Positions 18,081 through 25,547 are shown, counted from the first letter of the stretch. The stretch: DNA of 42,346 nucleotides from Pseudonocardia lacus (GCF_018531445.1 NZ_JAHDTH010000044.1:1-42346), one strand, 5' to 3'. Notes: a model not told the origin generated them from the sequence alone. Numbers and translations: made by a program.

Positions 18081-18728
18081 TCAGACCGCGGTCCCGGCGT
18101 CCAGACCGTCGACCGGGTCCTCGGAGAACTCGTCGGCGAAGTCGTCGGCGAACGCCTCGGGCTCCTCGTCGAAGGACTCGTCGTCGAGGATGCGGTCGAG
18201 CGCGCCGTCGCCGGGCCCGGAGTCGACGGGGAAGTCGATCGGCTGGTCGTCGGGCTGGTCGCCCTCCTCCCCGATGGCGTCGCTGGTGACCACGGGCTCA
18301 CCGGTCCCCCAGCCGGGATCGATCGGGACGTCGCCCGGCGCGTCCTCCGGCTGGTCGCCCTCCTCGCCCAGTGCGTCGGTGGTGACCACGCCATCGAGGT
18401 CCTCGGCGTCTTCGGGGTCCTCGATGTCCTCGATGTCGACGTCCTCGTAGTCCTCGATCTGGTCACCCTCCTCACCGAGGGCCTGAGTGGTGACCACGTC
18501 GTCGCCCTGGTCACCCTCCTCACCAAGGGCCTGAGTGGTGACCACGTCGTCGCCCTGGTCACCCTCCTCACCAAGGGCCTGCGTCGTGACCACGTCGTCG
18601 TCGCCCTGGTCACCCTCCTCACCAAGGGCCTGCGTCGTGACGTCGCTCTGCGACGCCGCGACCGGCGGCGGGCGCAGTCCGCCCACCGTGTCGGCCAGGT
18701 CTTCGATGAACAGCCGGTCGCGCTCCAT
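18081..18728 (-). CDS. Multi-core graspetide precursor peptide (plesiocin-like, TTxxxxEE cores)
   Basis: A 215-residue, strongly acidic precursor. The leader (about residues 1-28) carries LFIEDL at 6-11, followed by ADTVGG; LFIEDL is, to my knowledge, the conserved recognition motif of group 2 graspetide leaders. Six core repeats follow: TTQALGEEGDQ at 31, 48, 64 and 80, TTDALGEEGDQ at 116, and a TSDAIGEEGDQ variant at 148. Each fits TTxxxxEE, in which two Thr (or Ser) esterify two Glu. Cores 1-4 are tandem with short GDD/DVV linkers. An acidic stretch (91-112, rich in ED pairs) separates core 5, and a non-repeated acidic tail fills 165-215. The ATG at 18728 has GGGGAGG 7 nt upstream. The ligase starts 25 bp downstream. 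No protease or dedicated exporter is adjacent. Group assignment is from memory of the motif, not from a search. Confidence 0.9.
   Translation of the reverse strand: MERDRLFIEDLADTVGGLRPPPVAASQSDVTTQALGEEGDQGDDDVVTTQALGEEGDQGDDVVTTQALGEEGDQGDDVVTTQALGEEGDQIEDYEDVDIEDIEDPEDAEDLDGVVTTDALGEEGDQPEDAPGDVPIDPGWGTGEPVVTSDAIGEEGDQPDDQPIDFPVDSGPGDGALDRILDDESFDEEPEAFADDFADEFSEDPVDGLDAGTAV
18459..18639 (-). repeat. 48-bp tandem DNA repeat encoding graspetide cores 1-4
   Basis: Units at 18493-18540 and 18541-18588 differ at only two bases, and the unit at 18589-18639 is the same with one extra codon (Asp). A diverged partial unit precedes them. Even third codon positions are nearly identical, so the cores multiplied recently by duplication or are homogenised by gene conversion, while the cores near 18380 and 18280 have drifted. 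Confidence 0.9.
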
Positions 18729-18892
18729 GCGGGCCTCCCCCCGTCGGTCCGGGCCGCACCCGGAACCGCACCGACGGTAGGACCACCGCCACGCTGCGGC
18801 ATCGGGGAAAGCGCCGGTACTTCGGGTGGTGGCTTAGGGGGAGTAAGGCCGAGCTGACCCCACGGCAATCGGGGGTCGACCCGGCGACGCCG

Positions 18893-19678
18893 TCAGCCGA
18901 GCGCCCACTCGCCGGTGAACTCCGGCTCGCGCTTCTCGTTGAACGCCGCGAACGCCGCCCGGGTGTCGGCGGTGGCGAAGTTGACCGACTGCGCCCGCGC
19001 CTCACCGGCCAGCGCGGCCGGCAGGGTGCTGTCGGCGCCCTCGTTCAGCAGCGCCTTCGACTGGCGGATCGCGACCGGGGCGGCCGCGGCGAGCCGCTTG
19101 CCCAGGTCGGCGACGAAGCCGTCGATCTCCTCGGCCTCCACCACCCAGGTGACCAGGCCGAGCCGGTGCGCCTCGGTGGCGTCGATCATCTCGGCGAGCA
19201 GCGCCAGGCGCTTGGCCTGCTGCAGCCCGACCAGCTTGGGCAGCAGCCACGACCCGCCGAAGTCCAGCGACAGCCCGCGCTTGGCGAAGATCTGGGAGAA
19301 CCGCGAGCCCGGCGTCGCGACCACCATGTCGCAGCCCAGGGCCAGGTTCCAGCCGGCGCCGACGGCGACGCCGTCGACCTTGGCCACCACCGGGATCGGC
19401 AGCTCGTGCAGCAGCAGGGCGATCTCGTTCACCTTGCGCATGCGGTCGAGCGGGTGCCCGGTGGCGACCCCGCCGGACAGGTCGGCGCCGGCGCAGAACG
19501 CGCCGCCCGCTCCGGCGATCACCAGGGCGCGCACCTCGTCGTCGTCGCGGGCGACGGTGAACTGCTCGCGCAGCGCGTCCCAGAGCTCGCCGTTGAGCGC
19601 GTTCTTGCGGTGCGGGCGGTTGAGCGTCAGCGTGAGGACTCCGCTGTCGCGGCTGGTCAGCAGGACGTCGTCCGTCAT
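18893..19678 (-). CDS. Enoyl-CoA hydratase/isomerase family protein
   Basis: Crotonase-fold enzyme of 261 residues acting on acyl-CoA thioesters, in the cytoplasm. The oxyanion-hole segments are GAGGAFCAGADLSGG and DGVAVGAGWNLALGCDMVVA. The catalytic loop reads FAKRGLSLDFGGSWLLPKLVG, with Asp in the position favoured by PaaG-like isomerases instead of the second Glu of true hydratases, so isomerase or ring-opening chemistry is possible. The start is ATG at 19678 (MTDDVLLTS) with GGAGGAG 5 nt upstream; a longer form from 19711 crosses the operator and is rejected. It is divergent from a TetR regulator across a 107-bp region. The 164-bp gap between its stop and the graspetide precursor start presumably holds that locus's promoter, but I see no strong -35/-10 pair. 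Confidence 0.93.
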   Translation of the reverse strand: MTDDVLLTSRDSGVLTLTLNRPHRKNALNGELWDALREQFTVARDDDEVRALVIAGAGGAFCAGADLSGGVATGHPLDRMRKVNEIALLLHELPIPVVAKVDGVAVGAGWNLALGCDMVVATPGSRFSQIFAKRGLSLDFGGSWLLPKLVGLQQAKRLALLAEMIDATEAHRLGLVTWVVEAEEIDGFVADLGKRLAAAAPVAIRQSKALLNEGADSTLPAALAGEARAQSVNFATADTRAAFAAFNEKREPEFTGEWALG

Positions 19679-19716
19679 CGGACTCCTCCACGTCGGCGGG
19701 GCGGATCGCACCCGAA

Positions 19717-19736
19717 CTTACCGAACACTCGTTAAG
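19717..19736. promoter_or_regulatory. TetR operator candidate between enoyl-CoA hydratase and TetR genes
   Basis: CTTAnCGAnnnnTCGnTAAG: 14 of 20 bases are palindromic, with arms CTTA and CGA on each side. It is 38 bp from the hydratase start and 49 bp from the TetR start, an ideal place for joint control. The minus-strand core at 19722-19737, CCTTAACGA-GT-GTTCG, recurs upstream of the MFS gene at 21856. Confidence 0.7.
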
Positions 19737-19785
19737 GCGACAACGCAGCGAAGCCCACACCGGGGCTCGCCCATATGCTGACCCG

Positions 19786-20394
19786 ATGACCGATGGCCGA
19801 GGCGCGCCGACCATCCCGCGCGGCGGGGGCCGGGAGGCCATCACCGAGGCCGCCCGGGAGATCCTCAGCGAGCGGGGCTACCACGGCACGTCGATCCGCG
19901 ACATCGCCAAGCGCGCCGGGCTGAGCCTGTCGGCGCTGTACTACTGGCACCCCAGCAAGCAGCACCTGCTCGCGGCGCTGATCGAGGACGGCACCCACGA
20001 CTACTTCACGCGCTGCGACCGGGCGCTGCGCAAGGTGGCCGACGACCCCGTCGAGAAGCTGCGCGCGCTCGTGCGCGCGACCGTCGAGTACCGGGTGAGC
20101 CGCAGGGTGGAGAGCAACATCTCGAACCTGGAGTGGCGCAACCTGGAACCGGAGAACCGCGAGCGGCTCGACGGGCTGCGCCACGCGGCCACCCAGCTGT
20201 GGGCCGACATCGTGGCCGACGGCGTCGCGACCGGCGCGTTCCGCTGCGCCCACCCCGACGACGCCCGCCGCTCGATCATCGCCGCCTGCAACGCGATCGC
20301 CCAGTGGTACGAGCCGGGCGGGGGCACCACCCTGCCCGAGCTCGTCGAGCACTACACCGCGATCGCCCTGCGGATCGTCGACCACCGGGGCTGA
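19786..20394 (+). CDS. TetR family transcriptional regulator
   Basis: Regulator of 202 residues. The helix-turn-helix at about residues 17-61 (AITEAAREILSERGYHGTSI, then RDIAKRAGLSLSALYYWHPS) is typical of acyl-CoA-sensing TetR proteins, with an alpha-helical ligand domain behind it (FRCAHPDDARRSIIAACNAI). It is divergent from the enoyl-CoA hydratase gene. The shared palindromic sequences at 19717 and 21856 suggest control of both that gene and the MFS transporter that faces it convergently; the ligand is probably a CoA thioester. ATG at 19786 follows ACCCG and lacks a clear Shine-Dalgarno sequence. Confidence 0.93.
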   Translation: MTDGRGAPTIPRGGGREAITEAAREILSERGYHGTSIRDIAKRAGLSLSALYYWHPSKQHLLAALIEDGTHDYFTRCDRALRKVADDPVEKLRALVRATVEYRVSRRVESNISNLEWRNLEPENRERLDGLRHAATQLWADIVADGVATGAFRCAHPDDARRSIIAACNAIAQWYEPGGGTTLPELVEHYTAIALRIVDHRG

Positions 20395-20428
20395 CCCCGC
20401 GCCACCCGGCGCGGGGCCGGCCCGACGG

Positions 20429-21763
20429 TCAGCTGGGCGTCAGCTGCTTCGACCCGTCCGCACCGCCGGCCTCGGCGTCCATGGTCGGGCGGCGCAGGCC
20501 CAGCCGCGCGGCGTCCTGGTCGGGCCGCACGACGAGCATCGCGGTCAGCCCGCCGAGCACCATCAGCCCACCTGCCACGTCGAAGGCGAGCCCGTAGCCG
20601 GCCGCCGGAGTGGCCGCGCCGTCGACGATCGCGCCGGTCAGCGTCGGGGAGACGATGCTGGCGACCGAGACGACCGCGTACCAGACGCCGAGGGCGGCGC
20701 CGCGCTGGCGGGCCGGCACGGTGTCGGCCACGGCGGCTTGCGAGAGCGGGGTCTGCGAGTTGCCGATGCCGAACGCGATCGCCACCAGCGGCAGCGCCCA
20801 CGCCGACGCCCCGGCCCGGGTCATGAGGATCATCGCCAGCCCGGCGACCAGCGCGAACGCCCCTCCGATGACGCCCTGGCCGATCCGCCGGGACACGCCA
20901 CGGCGCAGCAGCCGCTGCGACAGCGCGCCGCCCAGCAGCATGAACACGATGCTGACGTAGGCGGGCAGGCTGGCCACGAAGCCGAGCGACGCGCGGTCGT
21001 AGCCGGCGATCTCGCCGAGGTAGAGCGGCAGGAACGAGATGCCCAGGGCCAGGCCCCAGTAGACGGTGAAGCCGGAGAACAGGGTGCCCAACCAGGTGCC
21101 GGTGGTGAGCAGGCGCCGGTACGGGATGCGCGGCTCCTCGACCACCCGGACCTCCGGGTCGGCGTCGGGCTTGGCCGTGGTCACCGCGTGCGGGCCGTCG
21201 CCGCCGACGAGGTACCAGGCCACGGCCCAGATCAGGCCCAGGACGCCGAGCAGCAGGAACGGCGAGCGCCAGCCGGCCGAGGCGATCAGCATGTTCAGCA
21301 GCGGGGCGCCGATGATGACGCCGAGGCCGGAGCCGACGGTGAGCAGCGCCGCGGTGAAGGCCCGCTTGTGCTCCTCGACCCAGGTGAACGCGACGTGCAT
21401 GCCGAGCGGGATTCCCGGCCCCTCCCCCGCGCCGAGCAGGATCCGGGTGGCCAGCAGCACGCCGAACCCGGCGGCCGGGACGGCGATCGGCAGCTGGGCG
21501 ACCGACCAGGTCACGGCCAGCCCGATGAGCAGCCACTTGCCCGGCACCCGGTTGCCCAGGAAGCCGAAGGCGATCGCGGAGATGCTGAACAGCAGGTAGA
21601 ACGAGCTGGACAGGACGCCGTACTGGGTGGTGCTGATGCCCAGTTCGGCCATCATCGGCGCGGCCGCCAGCCCGATGATCGACTTGTCCGCGAAGTTGAT
21701 CGCGACGAACAGCATGAGCAGGGCGATGGCCCACCGGCTGCGGGCGGAGCGGGACAGGCTCAC
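20429..21763 (-). CDS. MFS transporter
   Basis: Major facilitator permease of 444 residues with twelve hydrophobic segments. The first helices read RWAIALLMLFVAINFADKS, where an Asp in helix 1 is typical of organic-acid (ACS/phthalate-like) MFS carriers; the helix 2/3 loop is FGFLGNRVPGKW. The start is GTG at 21763 with AGGAGGAGG 5 nt upstream. A longer form starting near 21898 would cross the operator-like sequence at 21857 and is rejected. It lies convergent to the TetR gene with a 34-bp gap. The shared operator suggests that it imports the compound broken down by the CoA-dependent pathway of this region; substrate unknown. Confidence 0.9.
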   Translation of the reverse strand: MSLSRSARSRWAIALLMLFVAINFADKSIIGLAAAPMMAELGISTTQYGVLSSSFYLLFSISAIAFGFLGNRVPGKWLLIGLAVTWSVAQLPIAVPAAGFGVLLATRILLGAGEGPGIPLGMHVAFTWVEEHKRAFTAALLTVGSGLGVIIGAPLLNMLIASAGWRSPFLLLGVLGLIWAVAWYLVGGDGPHAVTTAKPDADPEVRVVEEPRIPYRRLLTTGTWLGTLFSGFTVYWGLALGISFLPLYLGEIAGYDRASLGFVASLPAYVSIVFMLLGGALSQRLLRRGVSRRIGQGVIGGAFALVAGLAMILMTRAGASAWALPLVAIAFGIGNSQTPLSQAAVADTVPARQRGAALGVWYAVVSVASIVSPTLTGAIVDGAATPAAGYGLAFDVAGGLMVLGGLTAMLVVRPDQDAARLGLRRPTMDAEAGGADGSKQLTPS

Positions 21764-21856
21764 GGGACCTCCTCCTGGTCTGGCGCCATGGGCAGATGGG
21801 GTCGGTGTCCGGGTGATGCGGGCCGGCGGCCGAGCCGCGGGTGTGGCCCCGATCTC

Positions 21857-21876
21857 CTTAACGATCGTTCGACCAC
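21857..21876. promoter_or_regulatory. Second operator candidate, upstream of the MFS gene
   Basis: CCTTAACGA-TC-GTTCG (21856-21871) matches 14 of 16 bases of the sequence between the hydratase and TetR genes, and its centre AACGATCGTT is a perfect 10-bp palindrome. It sits about 95 bp upstream of the MFS start, in the only AT-rich part of the leader region. Confidence 0.6.
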
Positions 21877-21932
21877 TATCGCATCGCGGGCGCCGCACTG
21901 GAAAGCGTCAGTCGCCGCGTGCCCGGGCGCCT

Positions 21933-21997
21933 CCGTCGAGAACGACGTCGCGGTGCGTTGGACCGGTCCAATCTGACGACAACGTCGTTCTCGACGG
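21933..21997. repeat. Long palindrome, copy 2 of the repeat family
   Basis: Outer arms of 16 bp (21933-21948 with 21982-21997) pair perfectly, and the centre holds a second perfect 14-bp palindrome (TTGGACCGGTCCAA); the stretches between are imperfect. The arm CCGTCGAGAACGA is the same as in the palindrome at 5393. It ends 5 bp before the stop codon of the minus-strand methyltransferase gene, so it lies directly in that gene's 3' end, as copy 1 does for ROK. Confidence 0.8.
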
Positions 21998-22002
21998 GGC
22001 CG

Positions 22003-22812
22003 TCAGGGCTTGCGGCCGACACCGCCGAGCAGGTGCACCCGGTGCGCGTCGCGCCGCGGCCCGGCCTCGGCCGGCCGCCACTGCATGATCGGCACGACGC
22101 CCGGATCGAGCAGCTCCAACCCGGCGAAGAGCCCCTGGACCTGGGCCAGCGTCCGGGTGGAGCGCCCGAGCCCGGCCGCGCTCCCGGCGTGCATCGCGCG
22201 GGCGACGCCGTCGGGGTCGAAGTCGGCGGTGGGGTGCGACAGGACGATGTGGCTGCCTGGCGCGAGCCGGGCGATCAGCGCGTCCAGGATGGCGCGGGCC
22301 TCGGCGTCGGTGTGCCGCATCAGGGTCGACGACAGCGCCACGGCGACGGGCGCGCCGAGGTCGACGGTCGCGGTGAGGGTCGGGTCGTCGAGCAGCGCGT
22401 CCGGATCGGCGACGTCGCCCTGCACGAACCCGACCGCGCCCTTCGGGTGGCTGATCAGCAGGGCGCGGCAGTGCGCGGCGACCACCGGGTCGCGGTCGGC
22501 GTAGACGACGCCGGCCAGCGGCTCGACCTCCTGCACGACCTGGTGCAGGTTGTAGGAGGTGGGCAGCCCGGCCCCGAGCAGCACGAACTGCGCCAGGCCC
22601 ACCTCGGCCACCAGGTGGCGCACCGCGCGCTCCATGAACCGGCGGTGCTCCCGGGCGATCATCGCCAGGTCGGGCAGCTCGGCGGTCATCGCGTCGGCGA
22701 CCTCGCGGTCGGCGGCGTAGTTGTCCTTGCCGCCCAGCCAGTAGTTGTGCACCCGCACCGGGTGCGGCCGGCTCGCGTCCACCTCCGGGAGCCCAGTGGG
22801 CGGCTGAGCCAT
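22003..22812 (-). CDS. SAM-dependent methyltransferase, DUF574 (Methyltransf_19) family
   Basis: Protein of 269 residues typical of actinomycetes, where many paralogues exist with unknown substrates. Near the N-terminus it has ASRPHPVRVHNYWLGGKDNYAADRE, the hallmark of the family, then FVLLGAGLPTSYNLHQV (SAM-binding loop), VVYADRDPVV and SHPTADFDPDGV. The start is ATG at 22812 with GGAGGA 6 nt upstream. It stands alone. It is not of the PIMT type that accompanies some graspetides and is 3.3 kb from that locus, so a role there is unlikely. Confidence 0.9.
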   Translation of the reverse strand: MAQPPTGLPEVDASRPHPVRVHNYWLGGKDNYAADREVADAMTAELPDLAMIAREHRRFMERAVRHLVAEVGLAQFVLLGAGLPTSYNLHQVVQEVEPLAGVVYADRDPVVAAHCRALLISHPKGAVGFVQGDVADPDALLDDPTLTATVDLGAPVAVALSSTLMRHTDAEARAILDALIARLAPGSHIVLSHPTADFDPDGVARAMHAGSAAGLGRSTRTLAQVQGLFAGLELLDPGVVPIMQWRPAEAGPRRDAHRVHLLGGVGRKP

Positions 22813-22939
22813 CGACGTCCTCCGGCTGACTACTCGGCGTAGCGAGGGACTGCACTCCGGGCGGTTCGACCCGACAGGTGCAACCATACCCATTGGGAGC
22901 AACGCGGAGCGTGACCACCGCTCGTCGCGTGTCCGCCCT

Positions 22940-23353
22940 TCAGACGTGGACCACGACGTACCGGCGCCGGACCTCCACGTCGTAGCGCTCGGCGACGTAG
23001 GGGCCGGGCACGTGCCCCGTCCCGGCCTCGACCGAGGTTTCGTAGGCCCGCACCCGGGTGCCGGCGGGGTCGAACCACGAGCGCCCGGTGGTGACGTCGA
23101 ACTCCCACCCGTGCCACGGGCAGCGCAGGATCTCGCCGTCGCGCTCGTAGCTGTACTCGCCCGGCGCGCGGGACGTGACCAGCCCGGACAGCGTCCCCTC
23201 GCACAGCCGGGCGCCCGCGTGCGGGCACGTGTTGCGCAGCGCGTAGTAGCGGCCCGCCACGTTGAACACCCCGATCGACCGCCCGTCGACCTCGACGATC
23301 TTGCGTTCGCCCGGTGCGATCTCGTCGGTGGTCGCGACGACGTGAGCGGCCAC
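22940..23353 (-). CDS. Rieske [2Fe-2S] ferredoxin-like protein
   Basis: Small electron carrier or Rieske subunit of 137 residues. Cluster ligands are Cys43-x-His45 (CPHAGARLC) and Cys78-x2-His81 (CPWHGWEFD), the standard Rieske pattern. It is 15 bp behind an amidohydrolase gene and closes a four-gene operon. There is no oxygenase subunit in the window, so its partner must be encoded elsewhere, or it serves as a regulatory or accessory protein. Confidence 0.93.
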   Translation of the reverse strand: MAAHVVATTDEIAPGERKIVEVDGRSIGVFNVAGRYYALRNTCPHAGARLCEGTLSGLVTSRAPGEYSYERDGEILRCPWHGWEFDVTTGRSWFDPAGTRVRAYETSVEAGTGHVPGPYVAERYDVEVRRRYVVVHV

Positions 23354-23368
23354 CTCAGTGCCCCGCCA

Positions 23369-24430
23369 TCAGTCGAGCCCGTAGAGGGCCACGGCGTTGC
23401 CGCTGAGGATCCGCGCCCGCGCGTCGGGGTCCAGCCGGGCCCGGAAGGCCCGGTCGGGGTCGTCGAAGTCCCAGTGCGGGTAGTCGGTGGAGAACATGAC
23501 GCGCTCGACCCCGCCCATCTCGTCGAAGACCGCGAGCAGGTCGCGCGGGTCGGGGGGCTCCTCGATCGGCTGAGTGGTCACCCACAGGTGCTCGCGCACG
23601 TACTCCGACGGCGGCCGGGTCAGGTGCGGGACCTCCCCGCGCAGTCGCGCCCAGTGCTTGTCCATCCGCCACATCAGCGGCGGCAGCCAGCCGAACCCGC
23701 CCTCGACCAGCACCACCCGCAGCGCCGGGAAGAACTCGAACAGGCCCTCGACGACCATGCTGACCACCTGGGCCTGGAAGGCCTGGGCCATCGCGGTGTG
23801 GTCCTCGATGTAGAACGAGGGCCACCCGGACGCGGTCAGCGGGTTGCGCCCCCGGCCGCCGCCGAAGTGGATGCCCACCGGCAGGCCGTTGCGCACGGCC
23901 GCCTCGAAGATCGGGTGGTAGCGGCGCCTGCCCAGCGGCTCGTCGGTGCGCACCAGCAGCAGCACCTGGACGAACCCGGGGTGCTGGGCGGCCCGGTCGA
24001 TCTCGGCCGCGGCGAGCGCGGGGTCCTCGTAGGGCACGACGATGCCCGCGCGCAGCCGCGGCTCCTTCTCCAGCCACTCCGCGACCTGCCACTCGTTGAC
24101 CGCCCGGCACAGCGCGGCCGCGTAGTCCGGGTTCTGCTCGCGGCAGGCCGTGGTCAGGCAGTTCAGCACGCCGTAGCGGATGTCGTAGTGGTCCAGGTGC
24201 TGGGCGCGCATGAACTCCAGGTCGCCGCCGGGCGGTCGTCCCGACGGCGGCCACGCGTCGGCGCGGGCGGCGCGCGGCGAACCCTTGGGGTAGGAGGTCC
24301 CGCCGTCGGCCCGGCCGCCGTAGGTGTCGTCGTGGTCGCGCCAGCGCTGCGGCAGGTGCGGGCGCAGCGCGCCGGGCCAGAGCTCGTTGTGGATGTCGCA
24401 GTCGACCAGCGGCGGGCGCGACCGGGCCAT
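23369..24430 (-). CDS. Amidohydrolase family protein (Amidohydro_2), paralogue 1
   Basis: TIM-barrel protein of 353 residues in the ACMSD/LigW-like amidohydrolase group, often decarboxylases or hydrolases of aromatic-derived acids. N-terminal metal site VDCDIHNE has Asp12 and His14, but the second His of the usual HxH is replaced by Asn-Glu. His188 (VGIHFGGG) and the Asp of STDYPHWDFDD are kept. It lies 4 bp after paralogue 2. The substrate is unknown; the operon with a phosphotransferase and Rieske protein suggests breakdown of an aromatic or alicyclic compound. Confidence 0.9.
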   Translation of the reverse strand: MARSRPPLVDCDIHNELWPGALRPHLPQRWRDHDDTYGGRADGGTSYPKGSPRAARADAWPPSGRPPGGDLEFMRAQHLDHYDIRYGVLNCLTTACREQNPDYAAALCRAVNEWQVAEWLEKEPRLRAGIVVPYEDPALAAAEIDRAAQHPGFVQVLLLVRTDEPLGRRRYHPIFEAAVRNGLPVGIHFGGGRGRNPLTASGWPSFYIEDHTAMAQAFQAQVVSMVVEGLFEFFPALRVVLVEGGFGWLPPLMWRMDKHWARLRGEVPHLTRPPSEYVREHLWVTTQPIEEPPDPRDLLAVFDEMGGVERVMFSTDYPHWDFDDPDRAFRARLDPDARARILSGNAVALYGLD

Positions 24431-24434
24431 GGGC

Positions 24435-25547
24435 TCATCCCTCCAGGCGGTAGGTGTCCGACGCGTTGCCGCCCAGGAATCGGGCCATCGATTCGGCGGG
24501 CAGTCCCGCGGGCGCCGCCTGCGCCGGGTCGTCGAACTGGTGGTGCGGGTAGTCGGTGGCGAACATGAGCATGCGGTCGCTGCCCAACCGATCCAGGACG
24601 GCGCGCAGCAGGGCCGGGTCGTCGGGCGCGTCGATGGGCTGCGCCGTGAGCCGCACCGACTCGCGGATCACCTCCGAGGGCAGCCGGTCGACCCACGGCA
24701 CCTCGCGCCGCAGGCCCTTCCAGTTCTTGTCCAGCCGCCACATCAGCGCCGGCAGCCAGGTGAACCCGGACTCGACGAGCACGATCGGCAGCCCCGGGAA
24801 GCGCACCGGCACGCCCTCGCACACCAGGCTGACCACCTGCGCCTGGAACGCGTGGGTCAGCCCGACGTACTCCTCCAGGTAGTAGCTGGGCGCCCCGACC
24901 GGGGTGACCGGGTTGCCGGCCGAGCCGCCCGCGTACACCGCCAGGGCCAGCCCGTGGCGCTGCGCGGCCTCGTAGATGGGCCAGTAGGTGCGCGAGCCCA
25001 GCGGCACCCTGGCCCGCACGGGCATCAGGACCTGGACGAACTCCGGCAGCGGGCCGACCCGGTCGATCTCCTCGGCCGCGCGCGCCGGGTCCTGGGCGGC
25101 CACCACGACCGAGCCGCGCAGCCGCGGCTCGGCGGCGAGCCACTCGGCGCGCTGCCAGTCGTTGACCGCCCGGGCCATGGCGGTGGCCCAGTCCGGGTTG
25201 TGGATGCCGTCGACGCCGTAGACGCAGTGGGTGAGCGCGACCCGGGTGCGCCACGGGTCGAGCAGCTGCGCGCGCAGCAGGTCGAGGTCGGAGCCGGGCG
25301 GGCCGGTGTCGGGGCGGGTGCCGGGGATGGCGCTCAGCGGTGAGCGCGGCGGGTAGAGGTCGGACTCCAGGCTCCGCACGCCGCTCTCGCGGACGTAGTC
25401 GCGCCACCGCGCGGGCAGGTGCGCCGCCAGCGCGTCGATCGAGCGGGGCGTGATGTGCACGTCGGTGTCGACGAGCGCGACGCCGGGCCAGTCGGCCGGG
25501 CGCGCGTACTCCCGCGCCCCGCCCGCACCCGCCAGCTCGACGACCAT
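24435..25547 (-). CDS. Amidohydrolase family protein (Amidohydro_2), paralogue 2
   Basis: A 370-residue paralogue of the next gene; both share AFQAQVVS, then WLPxLMWRxDKxW, and TDYPHxxFDDP. The N-terminal site reads VDTDVHIT (Asp29, His31). At the place of the paralogue's His188 it has Tyr205 (LAVYAGGS), so a metal ligand appears lost. It may be an inactive partner in a heteromer or use one metal differently. The start ATG at 25547 (MVVELAG) is 2 bp after the phosphotransferase stop; a longer frame upstream would run over that gene. Confidence 0.9.
   Translation of the reverse strand: MVVELAGAGGAREYARPADWPGVALVDTDVHITPRSIDALAAHLPARWRDYVRESGVRSLESDLYPPRSPLSAIPGTRPDTGPPGSDLDLLRAQLLDPWRTRVALTHCVYGVDGIHNPDWATAMARAVNDWQRAEWLAAEPRLRGSVVVAAQDPARAAEEIDRVGPLPEFVQVLMPVRARVPLGSRTYWPIYEAAQRHGLALAVYAGGSAGNPVTPVGAPSYYLEEYVGLTHAFQAQVVSLVCEGVPVRFPGLPIVLVESGFTWLPALMWRLDKNWKGLRREVPWVDRLPSEVIRESVRLTAQPIDAPDDPALLRAVLDRLGSDRMLMFATDYPHHQFDDPAQAAPAGLPAESMARFLGGNASDTYRLEG

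Noticed and set aside
18459..18639. CRISPR-like array
   Set aside because: The 48-bp repeats are tandem and in frame inside a coding gene, with no unique spacers and no cas genes.
18042..18857. 271-residue plus-strand frame rich in LVALVTLLTKGLS repeats, opposite the graspetide precursor
   Set aside because: Its repeats are the complement of the precursor's 48-bp units; it has no ribosome site, and the minus strand carries the known leader motif and proper Shine-Dalgarno sequence.
22003..22812. Methyltransferase as a graspetide-tailoring (aspartimide-forming) enzyme
   Set aside because: It is a DUF574-type protein, not PIMT-like, and is separated from the RiPP genes by several unrelated transcription units.
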